A stretch of DNA of 64,000 nucleotides from Polyangiaceae bacterium (GTDB lineage: Bacteria > Myxococcota_A > Polyangia > Polyangiales > Polyangiaceae): contig JAICTZ010000005.1 in the NCBI GenBank assembly GCA_025936115.1, positions 124,001 to 188,000 of the forward strand. The letters are read 5' to 3'. The notes beneath the pieces were generated by a model that saw only the letters and a program-made list of their open reading frames with translations, ran no database searches and was not told where the DNA came from. The number at the start of each line of letters is the position of its first letter. Within the stretch, counting starts at the first letter, position 1. Below, one piece after another: positions 10,717-20,135 of this stretch. Both the position numbers and the translations under genes were made by a program.

Positions 10717-11178
10717 ATGATCACGATGAAGGCAAAGTACGCGATTAAGGCGCTTGCGCGTCTCGCATTGGCGCCGCCGGGCGAGCCCGTGCTGATCGCG
10801 GACATCGCGGAAGCGGAGTCGATTCCGAAGAAGTTCTTGGAGGCGATCCTCGCGGAGCTCAAGCAGCACGGCGTCGTGCACAGTCGCAAGGGGCGCGGCG
10901 GGGGCTACCTCTTGTCAAAGAAACCGGAAACGATCACTCTCGCGGCAATTCTGCGGGTGCTCGACGGCCCCATCGCGCCCGTCCCTTGCCTGAGCCGCAC
11001 CGCGTACCGGCGCTGCGACGGCTGCACGGACGAAGCGACCTGCTCGGTTCGTCTCGTCCTGCGTGAGGCCTACGCTGCGAGCGTCGAAGTGCTCGAGCGG
11101 ACGACGCTCGCCGACGTGGCCAAGAACGCGAGCTTGCTCGCCGCACACGAGCGGTTGCCACTCCGCTATTCCATCTGA
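10717..11178 (+). CDS. Rrf2-family transcriptional regulator
   Basis: A 153-residue intact Rrf2 protein. The winged helix covers about residues 1-70 (KAKYAIKALARLAL, EAESIPKKFLEAILAELKQ, and the wing KGRGGGYLL). A cysteine cluster follows (C, then CDGC and C six later), the place where IscR, NsrR and RsrR bind an Fe-S cluster. It is therefore probably a redox, iron or NO sensor that represses genes. No Fe-S assembly genes are adjacent, so the target is unknown. Confidence 0.9.
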   Translation: MITMKAKYAIKALARLALAPPGEPVLIADIAEAESIPKKFLEAILAELKQHGVVHSRKGRGGGYLLSKKPETITLAAILRVLDGPIAPVPCLSRTAYRRCDGCTDEATCSVRLVLREAYAASVEVLERTTLADVAKNASLLAAHERLPLRYSI

Positions 11179-11257
11179 CTCGGGGCCGATTGTCGCGCTC
11201 GGGCGAGCGCGCGAGGAGCGTTTGCAAAGCCGGAACCAACGCACTAACCTCGCGCGC

Positions 11258-11776
11258 ATGATGCGCTCGTTGTTCGGTGTCACTACGGCCCTTCTCGTGC
11301 TCTCCGGCTGCGGCGTCGGCGAACCCGATCACGTCAAATCGCCGGATCAGTTCATTGCCGAGCAAGATCAAGAAGGCGCACAGCAGGTCGCCGCCCAGAA
11401 GGCGCACGAGGGTGCCCGCGAGGCGCCCACCGAGACGGAAGACGAAAAGCTCCGCGAGTGGGACGACAAGCAGGCGACGCTCGAGCTCAAGCGCGCCGCT
11501 CGCTCCGCCGAAACGTGTCCCGAGTCGGTGACCGAGAAGGCGCCGAAGGGCATGGCCACGGTGACGCTCGTCTTTGCCAAGGACGGCAGGGTCAAGGATT
11601 CGAAGATCGACGACGTGTACGCCGAGAAGCCAGTCGGCACCTGTGTGCTCCGCGCGATGGGCTCCGTCATCGTGCCCGCTTACAAAGGTGACGAGCACAC
11701 GGTCGTGTGGGAGATCGATCTCACGGGCGCCAAGCAAAAGCACTCCGGTCCCAAGGGCGGCGACAAGAGCGAGTGA
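11258..11776 (+). CDS. Lipoprotein with TonB/AgmX-like C-terminal domain
   Basis: A 172-residue lipoprotein. The signal peptide ends in the lipobox LSGC (Cys about 19). A charged Gln/Glu/Lys-rich stretch covers ~30-90. The C-terminal ~80 residues (ATVTLVFAKDGRVKDSKIDD, a Cys, then VIVPAYKGDEHTVVWEIDL) resemble the energy-transducer or AgmX-type C-terminal module common in myxobacteria. Two Cys (CPES and GTCVL) could form a disulfide. The start has two adjacent ATGs, 11258 and 11261. Function is unknown. Confidence 0.75.
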   Translation: MMRSLFGVTTALLVLSGCGVGEPDHVKSPDQFIAEQDQEGAQQVAAQKAHEGAREAPTETEDEKLREWDDKQATLELKRAARSAETCPESVTEKAPKGMATVTLVFAKDGRVKDSKIDDVYAEKPVGTCVLRAMGSVIVPAYKGDEHTVVWEIDLTGAKQKHSGPKGGDKSE

Positions 11777-11812
11777 GCCGCGGCCCGTCCGCGGCAACGC
11801 AATCCGGGCGCT

Positions 11813-12031
11813 TCAGAGCAGCCAAACGCCGAGCACGACCAGCACGGCGAGCAGGCCCACGGACGCCATCGCGACCGCTTCCCACACGGAAGACCGCGGA
11901 TCGCTCGACTTGAGCTCGATTGAAGCGAGGCGCGTCACGCTGCGCTGCTTCCTGCCGAATGCCAGGTTGGCGGCTTTGAGCGCCGCGTTTTCGCCGTCGA
12001 GCTCCGTCGTCACGGACGGCGCTTTTGCCAT
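11813..12031 (-). CDS. Small tail-anchored membrane protein
   Basis: A 72-residue frame with a charged N-terminal half and one C-terminal transmembrane helix (VAMASVGLLAVLVVLGVWLL), the pattern of a tail-anchored protein. It ends close to the convergent lipoprotein gene. No family is recognised, and no ribosome site is obvious, so coding status is moderate. Confidence 0.45.
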   Translation of the reverse strand: MAKAPSVTTELDGENAALKAANLAFGRKQRSVTRLASIELKSSDPRSSVWEAVAMASVGLLAVLVVLGVWLL

Positions 12032-12097
12032 GGTTCGGCGCGCGCTGTAAAGCGGCGCGTCCGAGCAGGTGCTCGTGTTCAGTGTCTCGAACCAATA

Positions 12098-15037
12098 CTA
12101 ACCGCGAAAACGTGCCTTACCGCGCGTGTCCCACCAATGACGATATTGGCGCTGCGCGGCGGCGCGCTCCGCTGGCGGCAGATCGTCGTAATAGCCGAAG
12201 TATTCGCGCGTGAGGGCTTTGAGCTCGTCGCCGGCGGCGCGGCGAATGTCTGCGCTTTGGTGCGTGAGCGCGTCGATGAGCCACTCGATGCGGTGACGGG
12301 GCGACGCCGTGCGCCACCAAGCCTGCCAAGCGGCGGCGTCCGTCCCGAAGTCTTGGCGCGCGAGCACGACGAGTGCGCGGCGTGCACTCTGAACGATATC
12401 GACAGGATTGTCCTCGAGCGTGCGCACGAGGTACGGGACCGCTTGCGCTTGGCGCAGCTCGGCGAGCGTCTCGCTCGCCATGAGTCGCACGGTGGTCGGC
12501 CGCATGCGATCCTCCGCCGTTCCGCCCAGCTCCGCGACGAGCGTCGCAATGCCGTCGGGCGAGCTCGCGAGCAAACGTGCCGCGGCGACCGCGGCGCGCC
12601 GCACCTCGGGATCACCGTCGAAGAAGCGACGCGCGATGGCGTGGGCGCTCTCCGGGCCCGAAATTTCTCCGAGCAAACGCGTGGCGTAGCCGCGCACCTC
12701 GGCGTCGCCGTCGTTCGTGCGCACGACCAAGAACGGCACGGCCTTCGGCCCGATGCGCGCGAGCGTACGCATCACGGGACCACAATCGGAGGCACGCGCG
12801 AGTCCCGCCGTCGCACGCCGAGAAGAGGGCACCTCGATCGGTCCGGGAAAGGCCGCCACGAGCACCGCAATCCCCGGCGCTCCCGCCGCGACCAAGCGAT
12901 CGCCCGCGCTCGCGTCGCCTTGTAACAGCTGTTCGAGCAGCGCTTTGCAGTCTTCCGCGACGTCGACGATGACCGTCGGCAAGTCACGATTGTTTTCCGC
13001 GTGCGGCGCGGGCAACGGCCGCGCGCTATGTGCTGCTGCTCGGCTCGCGGGAGCGAGCGGCACGCCTGACGGGGACTCCTCCGTCCAGTCGACGGCCACA
13101 TCGGTCAGTTCCTCGTCGCGGAGCGCGGTGGCGATTGAAACATCTGGCGATTCGGCCGTCTCGACGATCGCGGCTTCGGCGCCGGCGGCTTGCGGACGCA
13201 CGCTGCCTACGCCGGGGCGCGTGCCGCGTTCGTCGCGGGCGAACGGCGAGCTCGGTCCCGAGGTTTCAGCCCAGCCGGCATCCACGGCCTGCGGCGGCAA
13301 CGAACCCGAGCTGCGCGGCCCGTTTGGCTTCGAGTTCGCCGGATCGGTAGGACGTTCGGAGGTGCGCCCGACCGCAATGACCGGTCGCGCCAGCGCTTCC
13401 GCGATCGAGCGCGGAGGGTTGCTCGACGAAGTCGTCGTCGATAGACCCAGCATCGGCGCGAGCGGCCGCGCCCGTGCCTGCGAAGGCGGCGAAGAGAGCT
13501 CCTGGCGTGGCGGTTCGCTGAACAAGAGCGCGGTGTCTTCGACCGGCGCGGGCGGCGCCGGGATCGAGACGAGCGGCTCCGTGCTCGGTGGCAGCGAGGG
13601 CGGCGGTGCAGAGGCGGGCGAAGGTGGCGGAGCGGACGCCTGACTCGCGGGAGGCGCCGACGTCGGATCCGCCGGGGGCGCAGATGCCGGACCCGCGGGT
13701 GGCGCGGACGAAAACGGCGGTGGGCGCCGTTGCGGCGTGAGCACGGCTGCGAGTGCTTGCGCTCGTTCCTCGGGGCCGGGGATGAGGGCACGCTTGGGCG
13801 GCTTCGGGACGAGCGAGCCGAGAACGAGCGCTTCGGCGCGCCCTCGCTTGCGCTGGACGATGAGGCGTTCGAGCGTCGTCGCGACGAGCGGCGCGAACGA
13901 AATCACGTCGCCGATGGTCGTGAGGTCGACGTCTGCGTCGCCATGGTCCCCGTAGAGCACGAGGATCGTGCGGCCGCGCACGCGGATCGGGAGGAGCAAA
14001 ACCAGCGGTCCGGGCCGGCGCTCGAGATCTTTGATCAATTGGGCGTCGAGTCCCCCGCCGCCAAGGCGCGTCAACAGATGACCCGAAGCGTCGCGTGCTG
14101 CGGCGAGCGAGCTCGGCAACTCGAGCGAGACGCCGATGGATTGCACTCTGGCGCGCGCGGCGCCCGGTCCGTGCGCGTCGCGCCCCTCCGCGAGGTCACC
14201 GTGCAACGCAAAAAGCGCGGAGTACTCGAAGTACTGCTGAACGAAGTCGAAGAATGACTCGAGCACGTCGTCGCGCGAGCTCGCTGACAACAGATCGCGC
14301 TCCGCCATCGCGGCCGTGTACGGCCCGACCCGGCGCGGGCCGGGTCCTTCGTCGGGTTGCACGGCGCGGACGAGCGCGTTCACCTCGCCAGCCGTACGAC
14401 CGAGCGGCGGTGCGAGCGCTTCGGGTGAGCGTGCGGGTGGGGCGAGAGACGCCGCGGTTTTCAGCAGGGGCGACAAGCTCTGCACGGCGCCGGGCGGCGC
14501 GATCGTGGGCGGACGCTCGGCGCGATCGTGATCGCCGGGCGGAGGCGCGCTCGGGCTCGTCGAGGCGCGCCCTTCGAGCCGCGCGAGCGCGCGCGCAGTG
14601 CGCTCGTCGAGCGGCTGACCGTAATCCCGCGCGACGGCCTGTCGCACGCGAACGAGCGGCGCGACCTGCTGCACGATCGTGACACCGAGTCCGAAGCCGA
14701 GGTCGTTCTCGACCTCCGCGGGGAGCGGCTCGCTCACGGCGAGCACCAGGATGCCGCCTTGCTCCTCGATCGGGTAGCACGCGAAGCGCTGAGCCACGTC
14801 GGCGGGTACGAGCCGGCGCACGTGCTCCGGCGAGCGCGTGAGCTCGCCCACTTGCGCCGCTTCGAGTCCGAAAGATTCGGCCAGCGCCTCGGAGAGGCGC
14901 GCTTCGCTGAGCGACTGGAGCTCGAGCAAGTTCGTGAGCAGATCCCCGCCGTAGGCCGCTTGCCGAGCGAGCGCTTCCTCGACCTGCTCCATGGATGCGA
15001 GCTGGTGCTTCACGATGCTCGAACTGAGGAGCGGCAT
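12098..15037 (-). CDS. GspE N-terminal (MshEN) / GAF-like / HEAT-repeat multidomain protein
   Basis: A 979-residue cytoplasmic protein. Residues ~1-150 match the N-terminal domain of GspE/PilB-type ATPases (MshEN, a c-di-GMP-binding fold in some relatives), ending with VRRLVPADVAQRFACYPIEE and following text. Residues ~245-400 look like a GAF-type domain (DVLESFFDFVQQYFEYSALF). A ~300-residue Pro/Ala/Ser-rich linker follows. The last ~240 residues are HEAT-like repeats (DGDAEVRGYATRLLGEI; DGDPEVRRAAVAAARLL). No ATPase domain is present, so it cannot be a secretion motor. A scaffold or regulator for type IV pili or secretion is one reading. No pil or gsp gene is nearby. Confidence 0.8.
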   Translation of the reverse strand: MPLLSSSIVKHQLASMEQVEEALARQAAYGGDLLTNLLELQSLSEARLSEALAESFGLEAAQVGELTRSPEHVRRLVPADVAQRFACYPIEEQGGILVLAVSEPLPAEVENDLGFGLGVTIVQQVAPLVRVRQAVARDYGQPLDERTARALARLEGRASTSPSAPPPGDHDRAERPPTIAPPGAVQSLSPLLKTAASLAPPARSPEALAPPLGRTAGEVNALVRAVQPDEGPGPRRVGPYTAAMAERDLLSASSRDDVLESFFDFVQQYFEYSALFALHGDLAEGRDAHGPGAARARVQSIGVSLELPSSLAAARDASGHLLTRLGGGGLDAQLIKDLERRPGPLVLLLPIRVRGRTILVLYGDHGDADVDLTTIGDVISFAPLVATTLERLIVQRKRGRAEALVLGSLVPKPPKRALIPGPEERAQALAAVLTPQRRPPPFSSAPPAGPASAPPADPTSAPPASQASAPPPSPASAPPPSLPPSTEPLVSIPAPPAPVEDTALLFSEPPRQELSSPPSQARARPLAPMLGLSTTTSSSNPPRSIAEALARPVIAVGRTSERPTDPANSKPNGPRSSGSLPPQAVDAGWAETSGPSSPFARDERGTRPGVGSVRPQAAGAEAAIVETAESPDVSIATALRDEELTDVAVDWTEESPSGVPLAPASRAAAHSARPLPAPHAENNRDLPTVIVDVAEDCKALLEQLLQGDASAGDRLVAAGAPGIAVLVAAFPGPIEVPSSRRATAGLARASDCGPVMRTLARIGPKAVPFLVVRTNDGDAEVRGYATRLLGEISGPESAHAIARRFFDGDPEVRRAAVAAARLLASSPDGIATLVAELGGTAEDRMRPTTVRLMASETLAELRQAQAVPYLVRTLEDNPVDIVQSARRALVVLARQDFGTDAAAWQAWWRTASPRHRIEWLIDALTHQSADIRRAAGDELKALTREYFGYYDDLPPAERAAAQRQYRHWWDTRGKARFRG

Positions 15038-15486
15038 GAGATTCGGGAAAAATACGCGATTTAGGCTCTCTCGAGGAGCGCGCCCCTGTCAACCGGTCAC
15101 GCTCGCGTCCGGACATTGGGCCGCTGCGCCCTTTTGCTCTGGTTCTCGTGGCCCGTAAGGCGCGCGGCCGCACGGCTTCACGTCGTTCAGCACGGCCCGA
15201 AGCGCACGCTTTCCGATTGTGCTGGCGCGCGTGCACGGGCTCGACCCGGGCTCGACCGAGCGGCGTCGACAGCCAGCACGTCGCGATAGTTAGCGGAGCT
15301 ACGTGGCGCGTAGCTCACAGACCGGGAGTGCCCCCTCTCCAAATGGCGGCAGCGTCGTGCGCCCCTGCCGCAACGATTTGCCGCAGCCCGTACGCTACCG
15401 ACCCCCGCGCCGTCGATGCGCGCGCTGCGGGCAGCACCGAAGCGCTGCCCGCAGCCGCTGCCCGGCATGTGCCAGGCGAGACTACG
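15038..15486. other. 449-bp region without a supported gene
   Basis: Frames here are short or are mirror frames of neighbours. I see no motif, RNA gene or clear terminator. It contains the promoter side of the 15037 gene and the 3' side of the lipoprotein at 15487. Confidence 0.5.
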
Positions 15487-15987
15487 TCAGTTCGAGCTCG
15501 AGCTCGTGTCCGTCGAAACGCTGCCGGAGACGCTCGCCGATGCCGTGACCTTGATGTCGATCTCGGAGACGGCCTGCGTGGCGGTGCCGTCGTGCTTATC
15601 GACGCGGCAGAGGAGCTTGTGATCACCGGCCGGCGTGGACGGCGGGATCGGAACGTCGACCGATTCCTCGGCCGTCGTCAGGATCGAGGCGCTCGTCGTG
15701 CTGTCGATGAAGAACTCGAGGTGGCCGGCGACCTTGGTGCGGTCGGCGGGCGGGTCCGTGCTCGGATCGCACAAGAACACGTCTTCCGCCTTCACGTCGA
15801 CGTGGACCATGGAACCTGCGGCCACGCTGTCGCTCGAGGACGTGATCTCGACCTTGGCATCGTCGATGTTCGCGTTGTTGTCGTGAACGTCGAGGGTGTT
15901 GTCGTGCACGTCCGCGGAGCACGCCGTGATGCCGGCCGCGCACGCGAGCGCGCCCAAGAACGCCATTCGGGCGATGATAGTTCTCAT
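15487..15987 (-). CDS. Small secreted lipoprotein, unknown function
   Basis: A 166-residue lipoprotein with a signal peptide ending in ITAC (Cys about 23). The mature part begins with an imperfect VHDN repeat (SADVHDNTLDVHDNNANIDD). It then has a beta-rich region that looks like an Ig-like or CARDB-type fold (HLEFFIDST, VDVPIPPSTPAGDHKLLCRV) and a Ser/Thr-rich tail. AAGGAG lies 11 bases before ATG 15987. No known family is assigned. Confidence 0.8.
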   Translation of the reverse strand: MRTIIARMAFLGALACAAGITACSADVHDNTLDVHDNNANIDDAKVEITSSSDSVAAGSMVHVDVKAEDVFLCDPSTDPPADRTKVAGHLEFFIDSTTSASILTTAEESVDVPIPPSTPAGDHKLLCRVDKHDGTATQAVSEIDIKVTASASVSGSVSTDTSSSSN

Positions 15988-16237
15988 GATGAATCGACTC
16001 CTTGTAAGCGACCCGGGTGGTGTGGGTCTCGAGCAGTCGACTCTTCAAGAGGCGTGCCGTGCGCTGTACCGACAGCAATTGCTTTCATTTCAACTACTTG
16101 AACGTGTGGCGGCGCGCCCCCAATTGCGAGGCGCATTGTCTCGTCGGGTCAGACCTGAACGACGCACTGTCCGTCGCAATCACGCCATTCACGATGACGC
16201 GCATTTCGCGACACCCGCTCTCGGACGAGCACGACAG

Positions 16238-16277
16238 TAACGCTTCAGGGTAGCGACTAACGCTGCAAGGTAGCGAC
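16238..16277. repeat. Tandem pair of 20-bp repeats
   Basis: Two head-to-tail 20-mers, at 16238-16257 and 16258-16277, differ at two positions and share the core TAACGCT and GGTAGCGAC. They lie within the 331-base gap (15988-16318) between the 3' end of recA and the start of the 15487 lipoprotein gene. The rest of that gap holds nothing I can identify. Confidence 0.55.
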
Positions 16278-16318
16278 GCGCAGGTTCGCGCGGTGACGCA
16301 CCGTCTCCTGGCGGGCGG

Positions 16319-17350
16319 TCAGGCCGCTGCCTTCTTCGTGCCCGCCCGCCGCGCTTGAGAGGGCAGCGCGTCGAGCGTCGCTTGCTTCACGGCGTCGTAG
16401 AATTTCGGGTCGATGAGGAGCGCGTCACGTGCCCGGTCGCGACCCGCACCGATGCTCTTGCCGCCGAAGGTGACGTGCGAGCCGCTCTTCTCGAGTACGC
16501 CGGCGCCGAGCGCCGTTTCGATCAAGTCCGCGCCCACGTCGATGCCGACGCCCCAGCGGATGTCGAACTCGGCCTCCGTGAACGGCGGGGCGCATTTGTT
16601 CTTCACGAGCTTCACGCGCGTGCGGTTGCCGACCACGGTTTCACCGAGCGTCACCTTGCCGATGCGGCGTACGTCGAGCCGAACGCTCGCGTAGAACTTG
16701 AGCGCCTGCCCCCCGGGCGTCGTCTCGGGATTGCCGAAGACGACACCGATCTTTTGGCGAAGTTGGTTGATGAAGACGAGGCAGGTGTTCGTCCTGTGCG
16801 CCACGGCCGTGAGCTTGCGCAGAGCCTGGCTCATGAGACGCGCCTGCAAGCCCATGTGCGCGTCACCCATATCCCCCTCGATTTCCGCTTTCGGCACGAG
16901 CGCCGCCACGGAATCGATCACGACGAGATCGACGGCGTTCGAGCGCGCGAGCGTTTCGGCGATCTCGAGCGCCTGTTCGCCGCAGTCCGGTTGGGACACG
17001 AGCAGACGCGCGGGGTCAACGCCGATCGCGCGGGCGTAGCGCAAGTCGAAGGCATGTTCCGCGTCGATGAAAGCAGCAACGCCGCCGGTCAATTGCGTTT
17101 GCGCGATGGCGTGGAGCGTCAGTGTCGTCTTGCCGCTCGACTCCGGTCCGTAGACTTCGACGATGCGGCCGCGCGGGTAGCCGCCGACACCGAGCGCTTC
17201 ATCGAGCGCGAGGGAGCCGCTCGGGATGACGTCGACCGTTTCGGCCGCGCCGTCGCCACAGCGCATGATGGCGCCTTGGCCGTAGGTTTTCTGGATCGAG
17301 GCAACCGCTTCGCGCAAGCTGTCCGAGCGTGAACGTTTTTCTTCAGTCAT
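16319..17350 (-). CDS. recA: RecA recombinase
   Basis: A 343-residue recombinase that coats single-stranded DNA, drives strand exchange and triggers LexA cleavage. Seen are Walker [17 protein letters not shown] (usually IDAEHALD), Walker [11 protein letters not shown], the L1 loop region [15 protein letters not shown] and the L2 loop region [20 protein letters not shown]. The C-terminus is basic ([10 protein letters not shown]) instead of the usual acidic tail. The start at 17350 is supported by GGGAG upstream. A longer frame to 17629 has no family support. Myxobacteria often carry two recA genes. Which one this is cannot be told here. Confidence 0.96.
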   Translation of the reverse strand: MTEEKRSRSDSLREAVASIQKTYGQGAIMRCGDGAAETVDVIPSGSLALDEALGVGGYPRGRIVEVYGPESSGKTTLTLHAIAQTQLTGGVAAFIDAEHAFDLRYARAIGVDPARLLVSQPDCGEQALEIAETLARSNAVDLVVIDSVAALVPKAEIEGDMGDAHMGLQARLMSQALRKLTAVAHRTNTCLVFINQLRQKIGVVFGNPETTPGGQALKFYASVRLDVRRIGKVTLGETVVGNRTRVKLVKNKCAPPFTEAEFDIRWGVGIDVGADLIETALGAGVLEKSGSHVTFGGKSIGAGRDRARDALLIDPKFYDAVKQATLDALPSQARRAGTKKAAA

Positions 17351-17556
17351 GTGTGCTCCCAACGTGAGCCGTGCGCGCTTCGCGTCGCGGCCTGCTTCGG
17401 GAACACTGGAGAGCACGGCGCGTGCCGCGTAAAAATCGGCTGGAAAAGCGGCTGAACGGCGCGCTCGGCGATCCCACGGTCGCTGGCGCGCCGGTGTTCG
17501 CCACCCTCGATCGCGAGCCGCCGCTCCCCGCCGAGGCTCGCCGGGCCGGGCCGTCG

Positions 17557-18912
17557 CTACTTCTCGGGCTTGAGCCCGATGAAGATCTCCGGCTTCGTCC
17601 CGTCGACGACGAGCCGGCGCGTGACCCATCCCGGCATGCCGACCTCGAAGGAGCGCTTCTCGCCGGGTGCGAGCTCGATCGTCACGGGGGAACTGCCGAC
17701 CGGTTTGCCTTTGCGGAAGAGGCGCGCGCCCGGCGGGCTAATCTTCACGACGACGATGCGCGAGCCCGGCGCGGGTGCGCTCTCGGCGCTCGGCGACGCC
17801 GTGGCGGCGCTCGGTTCGGCGGCGCTCGCGGCCGGCGCGCTCGGAGCGTCCGTCGCGGCGGCCTCGGGCGCTGCGGCCGTGGCGCTGGGGCTCGCGGTTT
17901 CCTCGACCTGCGGCACGGCGACGGCGCTCGGCGCAAGCGCGATCGCGCGTGGCGTGTCCGTCGTTGTCGTCGCGGTGGCCGGAGTGCGCTCCGCTCTCTC
18001 GGCGGCGGCCTTTTGTGCGCGGGTCTGCAGGTACCAGCGGCCACCCATGATCAGCGCGGCGATCACGAGGCTTACCATGAGCCAGCGCGACACCGAATTA
18101 CCCGTGTCACGTGGCGGCACCGACACGCGCAGTGGCGCGTTCTGGCGTGCGCGTTCGCCCTTGGCTTGCGGCGAATCGGCGCGCGTGTTCGAGAACGGTC
18201 GTTTGGCTCGGTCTGCGTCGCCTTTAGCTCCGCTGCCCGCGTCGCCAGCCGACGTCGAGCTCGGCTCGCTCTGCTCTTCGTCGCTCGTGCGCACGTCGTC
18301 GCTTGCCGGTTCGTTCGTGGAGAGCGCGACCGGAGTGTCGCTCCGCGGCTCGGACGCCGCGGCCGTGGGGGCAGCTGCAGCCGGCGCGGCGCTCTTGTCG
18401 TCGGCGCGCCCTTTCGGCGGAACGACCGAAGGCGCCGGAATGCCGATCAGCGTCGACTTCGCCCGGATGGCGCGCGCGGTCGGCGTGAGTGAATCATGCG
18501 AAGGTGGCGAGCTCTTCCCAACGGGCGGCCGGCTCGCGAGGGGAGGCGCGCTCGGCGCCTGCGGAGCGCTGCTCGGTCGGACGGGTCGCGGGCTCACCGA
18601 GCTCGGGCGCGGGGGGTTCAAAGTCGAAGGACGCGGCGGCATGCTCACGGCCTTGGGCGGATGACTGCTCGTCGCCTTGGGCGGCGTAGTCGCCGGCTTG
18701 GGCGGCGTGGAGTTCGAGGGCGCGGGTGGTGCGCTCGCGGCGGCCGATGAGCTCGGGCTAGAGGCTCTCGGGGGCGGCGTCGTGGGTGAAGTCGTGGTCG
18801 CCGGCGCTGCCGGAGCGCTGGGCGGCTGGCTTGCCGATTTGGGGGCGCTGCGCGCCGCGACGAGAGGCTCCTCTCCCCAAGCCTCGTCGAGATCTTCCTC
18901 GTTTTTGCTCAT
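17557..18912 (-). CDS. Pro/Ala-rich single-pass membrane protein with PEGA domain
   Basis: A 451-residue protein. An acidic start ([15 protein letters not shown]) leads into a ~250-residue Pro/Ser/Ala-rich cytoplasmic region, one transmembrane helix ([20 protein letters not shown]), a second Ala/Pro-rich linker, and a C-terminal PEGA domain of ~65 residues ([20 protein letters not shown]). PEGA domains are exported beta-sandwiches often linked to kinases and envelope proteins. The segment [10 protein letters not shown] resembles short motifs seen in myxobacterial kinase-associated proteins, which is a loose impression. Function is unknown. Confidence 0.78.
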   Translation of the reverse strand: MSKNEEDLDEAWGEEPLVAARSAPKSASQPPSAPAAPATTTSPTTPPPRASSPSSSAAASAPPAPSNSTPPKPATTPPKATSSHPPKAVSMPPRPSTLNPPRPSSVSPRPVRPSSAPQAPSAPPLASRPPVGKSSPPSHDSLTPTARAIRAKSTLIGIPAPSVVPPKGRADDKSAAPAAAAPTAAASEPRSDTPVALSTNEPASDDVRTSDEEQSEPSSTSAGDAGSGAKGDADRAKRPFSNTRADSPQAKGERARQNAPLRVSVPPRDTGNSVSRWLMVSLVIAALIMGGRWYLQTRAQKAAAERAERTPATATTTTDTPRAIALAPSAVAVPQVEETASPSATAAAPEAAATDAPSAPAASAAEPSAATASPSAESAPAPGSRIVVVKISPPGARLFRKGKPVGSSPVTIELAPGEKRSFEVGMPGWVTRRLVVDGTKPEIFIGLKPEK

Positions 18913-19112
18913 GCCTTCGCGACCCTAGCTTCGTCCCGACCGAGTGTACCAGAAGCTCGATTTTGCCCAAACTGTAAGCGGGGCAGGGGGGCTTCATGGG
19001 CAACATTCCGAAATTATAGCCTTTTCTGTTCTGCGACGGATCTCGCTCGCTGCTCCGTTGAACCTGATGAAGCCGGACATGCTGCCGGCGGATCGGATTG
19101 AAGGAGACCCCC

Positions 19113-19508
19113 ATGAAGAAGATCCACATGTTCTCGGTGTTGGCGATGGTCCTGGCTGCGAGTGGTGCTGCGTTCGCGCACCCCGGTGGCGGCCGCATGT
19201 TCGAGCGTCTCGACACGAACAACGATGGCAAGGTGACGCTCGGCGAGGCGCAGGCGGGTGCCCAGGCGCGCTTCACGGCGCTCGACAAGAACAAGGACAG
19301 CGTCGTCACGGCCGACGAGCTCGGCGATGGCCCGAAATTCATGATCAAGCACGCCGACGCCAACAAGGACGGCAAGGTCACGCTCGCCGAGCTCCAAGCG
19401 CAGACGCAGACCTGGTTTGGTCGTTTCGACAAGAACAACGACAAAACGATCACGAAGGACGAGCTCCAGGCCGCACGCGCTGACCATCACCCCTGCCCGA
19501 AAAGCTGA
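19113..19508 (+). CDS. Secreted EF-hand calcium-binding protein
   Basis: A 131-residue protein with a cleavable signal peptide (MKKIHMFSVLAMVLAASGA, ending AFA). Four EF-hand loops follow: DTNNDGKVTLGE, DKNKDSVVTADE, DANKDGKVTLAE and DKNNDKTITKDE. All keep Asp at positions 1 and 5 and Glu at 12. AAGGAG lies seven bases before ATG 19113. It is probably a periplasmic or exported calcium buffer or sensor. It sits just before an ECF sigma operon on the same strand, but a 42-base gap leaves co-transcription open. Confidence 0.92.
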   Translation: MKKIHMFSVLAMVLAASGAAFAHPGGGRMFERLDTNNDGKVTLGEAQAGAQARFTALDKNKDSVVTADELGDGPKFMIKHADANKDGKVTLAELQAQTQTWFGRFDKNNDKTITKDELQAARADHHPCPKS

Positions 19509-19550
19509 AGCCGTCTCGGTGAGAATCCCGGCTCATGCTAGCTCCCGCTC

Positions 19551-20135
19551 GTGTCCCACTCGCAGCTGATCGAATCGCGCGACGAAGACTCCGCGCTCGT
19601 GCTGCGGGTGGGCGAGGGCGACGTGGGCGCGTACCGCGAACTGGTTGCGCGGTACGCGCCGCAGCTCCTCAGGTTCGCGACCCGCGTGCTGCGCGACCCG
19701 ACCGAAGCGGAGGACGTCGTGCAGGAGACGTGCCTGCGACTTTGGCAGCGCGCGCGCGATTACACGCCGCAGGCGCGCGTCACGACCTGGCTCCACCGCA
19801 TCGCCCACAACTTGGCCGTCGATCGCCTGCGCGCTCGCGGCCGGCTGAAACCTCTGCCTGACGAAGACGAAGACGCCATGCCCGAATCTGCCCGCCAACC
19901 GAGCCTGATCGACGAGAAGCGACGCGTGCTCGCCCTCGACGCCGCGCTCGCCGAGCTGCCCGAGCGTCAAGCCGCCGCGCTGACGCTCGTGCACCTGCAC
20001 GGGCTTTCGGGCAAAGAAGCCTCCGAGGTGCTCGGCATCGGCGCCGAAGCGCTCGAGTCGCTGCTCGCCCGCGCTCGGCGTGCGCTGAAGGCGGGCCTCA
20101 CGGAGCCGCGCGAGGGCGCCAAAGGAGTGTCGTGA
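19551..20135 (+). CDS. ECF-type RNA polymerase sigma factor
   Basis: A 194-residue extracytoplasmic-function sigma factor. Region 2 (LLRFATRVLRDPTEAEDVVQ, then ETCLRLW) and region 4 (LAELPERQAAALTLVHLHGL, then GKEASEVLGI) are both clear. Start GTG 19551. The stop overlaps the GTG of the anti-sigma-like gene, and that gene overlaps the next, so the three are translationally coupled. The downstream products suggest an envelope or metal stress response. Confidence 0.93.
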   Translation: MSHSQLIESRDEDSALVLRVGEGDVGAYRELVARYAPQLLRFATRVLRDPTEAEDVVQETCLRLWQRARDYTPQARVTTWLHRIAHNLAVDRLRARGRLKPLPDEDEDAMPESARQPSLIDEKRRVLALDAALAELPERQAAALTLVHLHGLSGKEASEVLGIGAEALESLLARARRALKAGLTEPREGAKGVS

